Positions 41,008 through 42,998 of a stretch of 42,998 nt of DNA are shown here, piece by piece. Under the pieces are notes generated by a model. The model did no database searches and was not told the origin of the DNA. It saw nothing but the letters and a program-made list of their open reading frames with translations. The translations under genes and the position numbers were made by a program. The stretch's first letter is position 1. The number at the start of each line of letters is the position of its first letter. Source of the stretch: Actinomadura sp. 7K507 (GTDB lineage: Bacteria > Actinomycetota > Actinomycetes > Streptosporangiales > Streptosporangiaceae); contig NZ_SMKK01000060.1 of the NCBI RefSeq assembly GCF_004348425.1, positions 1 to 42,998 of the forward strand, read 5' to 3'.

Positions 41008-42225
41008 TCAGCCGTTGATCTTCTTCTGGAGGTTGGTGTCGAGTGCCTCCAGGAACTCCTGCGTCGTCAAGAACGGAGTGTCGCGGCCGACCAGGAGGGC
41101 CAGGTCCTTGGTCATCTGGCCGGATTCGACGGTCTCGATGCAGACCTGCTCGATCTTCCGCGCGAAGTCGCTGACCTCGGGCTGGTTGTCGAGCTTGCCT
41201 CGGTGCTCCAGGCCACGGGTCCAGGCGAAGATCGACGCGATGGGGTTGGTCGACGTCGGCTTGCCCTGCTGGTGCTGCCGGTAGTGCCGGGTCACCGTGC
41301 CGTGCGCGGCCTCGGCCTCGACGGTCTTGCCGTCGGGGGTCATGAGGACGGAGGTCATGAGGCCGAGGGAGCCGAAGCCCTGCGCGAGGGTGTCGGACTG
41401 GACGTCGCCGTCGTAGTTCTTGGCGGCCCAGACGAACCCGCCCTCCCACTTCAGCGCCGCCGCGACCATGTCGTCGATGAGGCGGTGCTCGTACTCCAGG
41501 CCCTTGGACTCGAACTCGGCCTTGAACTCGGCCTCGTAGATCTCCTGGAAGAGGTCCTTGAACCGGCCGTCGTAGGCCTTGAGGATCGTGTTCTTCGTCG
41601 ACATGTACAGCGGCATCCCGCGCTCCAGCGCGTACCGCATGGTCGCCCGCGCGAAGTCGCGGATCGAGTCGTCGTAGTTGTACATGCCCATGGCGACGCC
41701 GCCGCCGGGGAAGTCGGCGATCTCGAACTCCATCGGCTCGGAGTCGTCCGCCGGGGTGTAGGTGATCGTCACCTTGCCGGGGCCCGGAACCACGAAGTCG
41801 GTGGCCTTGTACTGGTCGCCGTGCGCGTGGCGGCCGATGATGATCGGCTTGGTCCAGCCGGGGACGAGCCGGGGGATGTTGGAGCAGATGATCGGCTCAC
41901 GGAACACCACGCCGCCCAGGATGTTGCGGATCGTCCCGTTCGGGGACCGCCACATCTTCTTCAGGCCGAACTCCTCGACGCGCGCCTCGTCGGGGGTGAT
42001 GGTCGCGCACTTGACGCCGACGCCGTGCTCGCGAATGGCGTTCGCGGCGTCGACCGTGACCTGGTCGTCCGTGGCGTCACGGTGTTCCATTCCCAGGTCG
42101 TAGTACTTCAGATCGACATCGAGGTAAGGCAGGATCAGCTGGTCCTTGATGAATTTCCAGATGATCCGCGTCATTTCGTCGCCGTCGAGTTCGACGACCG
42201 GGCCCGCTACTTTGATCTTGGGCAT
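41008..42225 (-). CDS. icd: NADP-dependent isocitrate dehydrogenase (homodimeric, eukaryotic-like type)
   Basis: A 405-residue isocitrate dehydrogenase converting isocitrate to 2-oxoglutarate. Substrate phosphate-region [12 protein letters not shown], the RHAHGDQYK and [32 protein letters not shown] segments (split across the active site) and the [10 protein letters not shown] motif identify it. The length is typical of the ~405-residue homodimeric class, not the ~740-residue monomeric type of many actinomycetes. A weak AAAGGGA precedes the ATG. The 174-bp gap upstream contains GGTCTAGACC, a 10-bp palindrome, and no gene. Confidence 0.97.
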   Translation of the reverse strand: MPKIKVAGPVVELDGDEMTRIIWKFIKDQLILPYLDVDLKYYDLGMEHRDATDDQVTVDAANAIREHGVGVKCATITPDEARVEEFGLKKMWRSPNGTIRNILGGVVFREPIICSNIPRLVPGWTKPIIIGRHAHGDQYKATDFVVPGPGKVTITYTPADDSEPMEFEIADFPGGGVAMGMYNYDDSIRDFARATMRYALERGMPLYMSTKNTILKAYDGRFKDLFQEIYEAEFKAEFESKGLEYEHRLIDDMVAAALKWEGGFVWAAKNYDGDVQSDTLAQGFGSLGLMTSVLMTPDGKTVEAEAAHGTVTRHYRQHQQGKPTSTNPIASIFAWTRGLEHRGKLDNQPEVSDFARKIEQVCIETVESGQMTKDLALLVGRDTPFLTTQEFLEALDTNLQKKING

Positions 42226-42399
42226 GCTGTGGCTGTCCCTTTCCTACACCTGGCCAGCGGTGAGGCCCTCGTCATCCTCGGTGGGGGGTGGCGGTGTCGG
42301 GCCGCCGGTACACCCCTGGATTGAAGGGACTCGGTCCTTGTAAGGCTCAACTGGCAAGGCTAGCCGAGGCGCCCGGAAGGTCTAGACCTGACCCGGCCG

Positions 42400-42867
42400 T
42401 TAAGGATGTCCGGGGCCGCCTTCACCTGGGACGACGTGCCGGCCCGGCGGACCGTCCCGGCGTTTGCCGATGAGCAGCTTCACACCGCGCGCCAGCAGGA
42501 CGAGCAGGATCAGCACCCCGAAGGCGCCCGCGAGGAGGAGGCCGGTCTTGTGCATCGGCGGGATGCTGAGCGACACGAACGCGACCATCTCGCCCAGGAT
42601 CACGAGCGTCCAGCAGTCGATGGACCTGCTGCGGACGGCGAGCGGGCCGAGCTGGGACTCCGGCAGCAGGAGCCGCGCGAGCGCGCCGATGAGCAGCGCG
42701 GCCGCGATCAGGCCGGAGCCCTTGCGGAAGTAGTTGAAGGCGCAGAGCGTGAGGCCGGCGCCGACGCCGCTGAGCACGATCAGGTAGGGCAGCTGCGCGA
42801 GCCAGTGCGGCGCGGCCCCCCTGCGCCGCGGCGTCCTACGCCGCCGCCGCTGCACCTCGGTGCTCAT
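42400..42867 (-). CDS. DUF3017 membrane protein
   Basis: A 155-residue protein with a basic, Arg-rich N-terminus (EVQRRRRRTPRRR) and about four hydrophobic segments, at roughly 25-45, 50-68, 78-98 and 103-123. This matches DUF3017 proteins found beside mdh in actinomycetes. GGAGG is six bases before ATG 42867; the longer frame to 42909 is rejected. Function unknown. 42868-42998 contains nothing I recognise. Confidence 0.8.
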   Translation of the reverse strand: MSTEVQRRRRRTPRRRGAAPHWLAQLPYLIVLSGVGAGLTLCAFNYFRKGSGLIAAALLIGALARLLLPESQLGPLAVRSRSIDCWTLVILGEMVAFVSLSIPPMHKTGLLLAGAFGVLILLVLLARGVKLLIGKRRDGPPGRHVVPGEGGPGHP

Positions 42868-42998
42868 GACCGTCCTCCAGCCCCGCTCGACATTCCACGG
42901 TATAGGCATTCCGATCCCGGCACGACATCGCCGATCGCCCGCCGGGGCCCCTCGTGGGGGCCGTCCGCAGGTCCGGGGGTGTCCGGGTTGTCGGGCGG

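Overview
The window is high-GC DNA with frequent GTG starts, many 1-11 nt gene overlaps and typical actinomycete gene neighbourhoods (mdh, icd and a DUF3017 protein together; an HSP90-family gene coupled to a TPR gene; a KstR-like TetR world of acyl-CoA enzymes). It looks like a chromosomal segment of a soil actinomycete. Thermomonosporaceae or Actinomadura is my best guess, by gene content only. I see no insertion sequence, prophage, CRISPR array or RNA gene.

Layout. 1-11.6 kb is housekeeping: the 3' part of a D-Ala-D-Ala carboxypeptidase, a YihY/BrkB membrane protein, an operon of a CBS/CorC protein, trpS and a 2H phosphoesterase, then galE-galK, then an HSP90-family gene coupled to a large TPR gene. 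11.7-35.5 kb is one large catabolic region. It has a ten-gene minus-strand operon (crotonase, HSD10-like dehydrogenase, two acyl-CoA dehydrogenase pairs, three more crotonases, an HpaB-family flavoprotein), a divergent acyl-CoA ligase, a TetR regulator, a lipoprotein solute-binding protein, a second acyl-CoA ligase, an alpha/beta hydrolase, the LivF-LivG-LivHM importer, a second HpaB-family protein and a thiolase. 35.6-38.2 kb holds a DrrAB-type ABC exporter divergent from its own TetR regulator. 38.2-39.6 kb has a small HTH protein coupled to an alpha/beta hydrolase. 39.7-43 kb is mdh, icd and a DUF3017 membrane protein.

How it works together. The 24-kb region encodes import of an organic acid, CoA activation, dehydrogenation, hydration/isomerisation, 3-hydroxyacyl-CoA oxidation and thiolysis, plus two flavoprotein steps. 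Several steps are present twice (ligase, acyl-CoA dehydrogenase pair, HpaB protein), which suggests a two-stage or ring-containing substrate; the substrate cannot be named from sequence. The most useful discovery is a 16-bp operator-like motif (form DTGA-YRTS-N4-TCAH) found at eight places, all in intergenic regions of this 24-kb region and nowhere else that I noticed. It ties the operon, both flavoproteins, the ligase, the binding protein, the thiolase and the TetR gene into one putative regulon.

A second unusual pattern is a set of about a dozen short tandem arrays, mostly with 15- or 18-bp units, lying on or next to start and stop codons. They lengthen protein tails or fill operon gaps.
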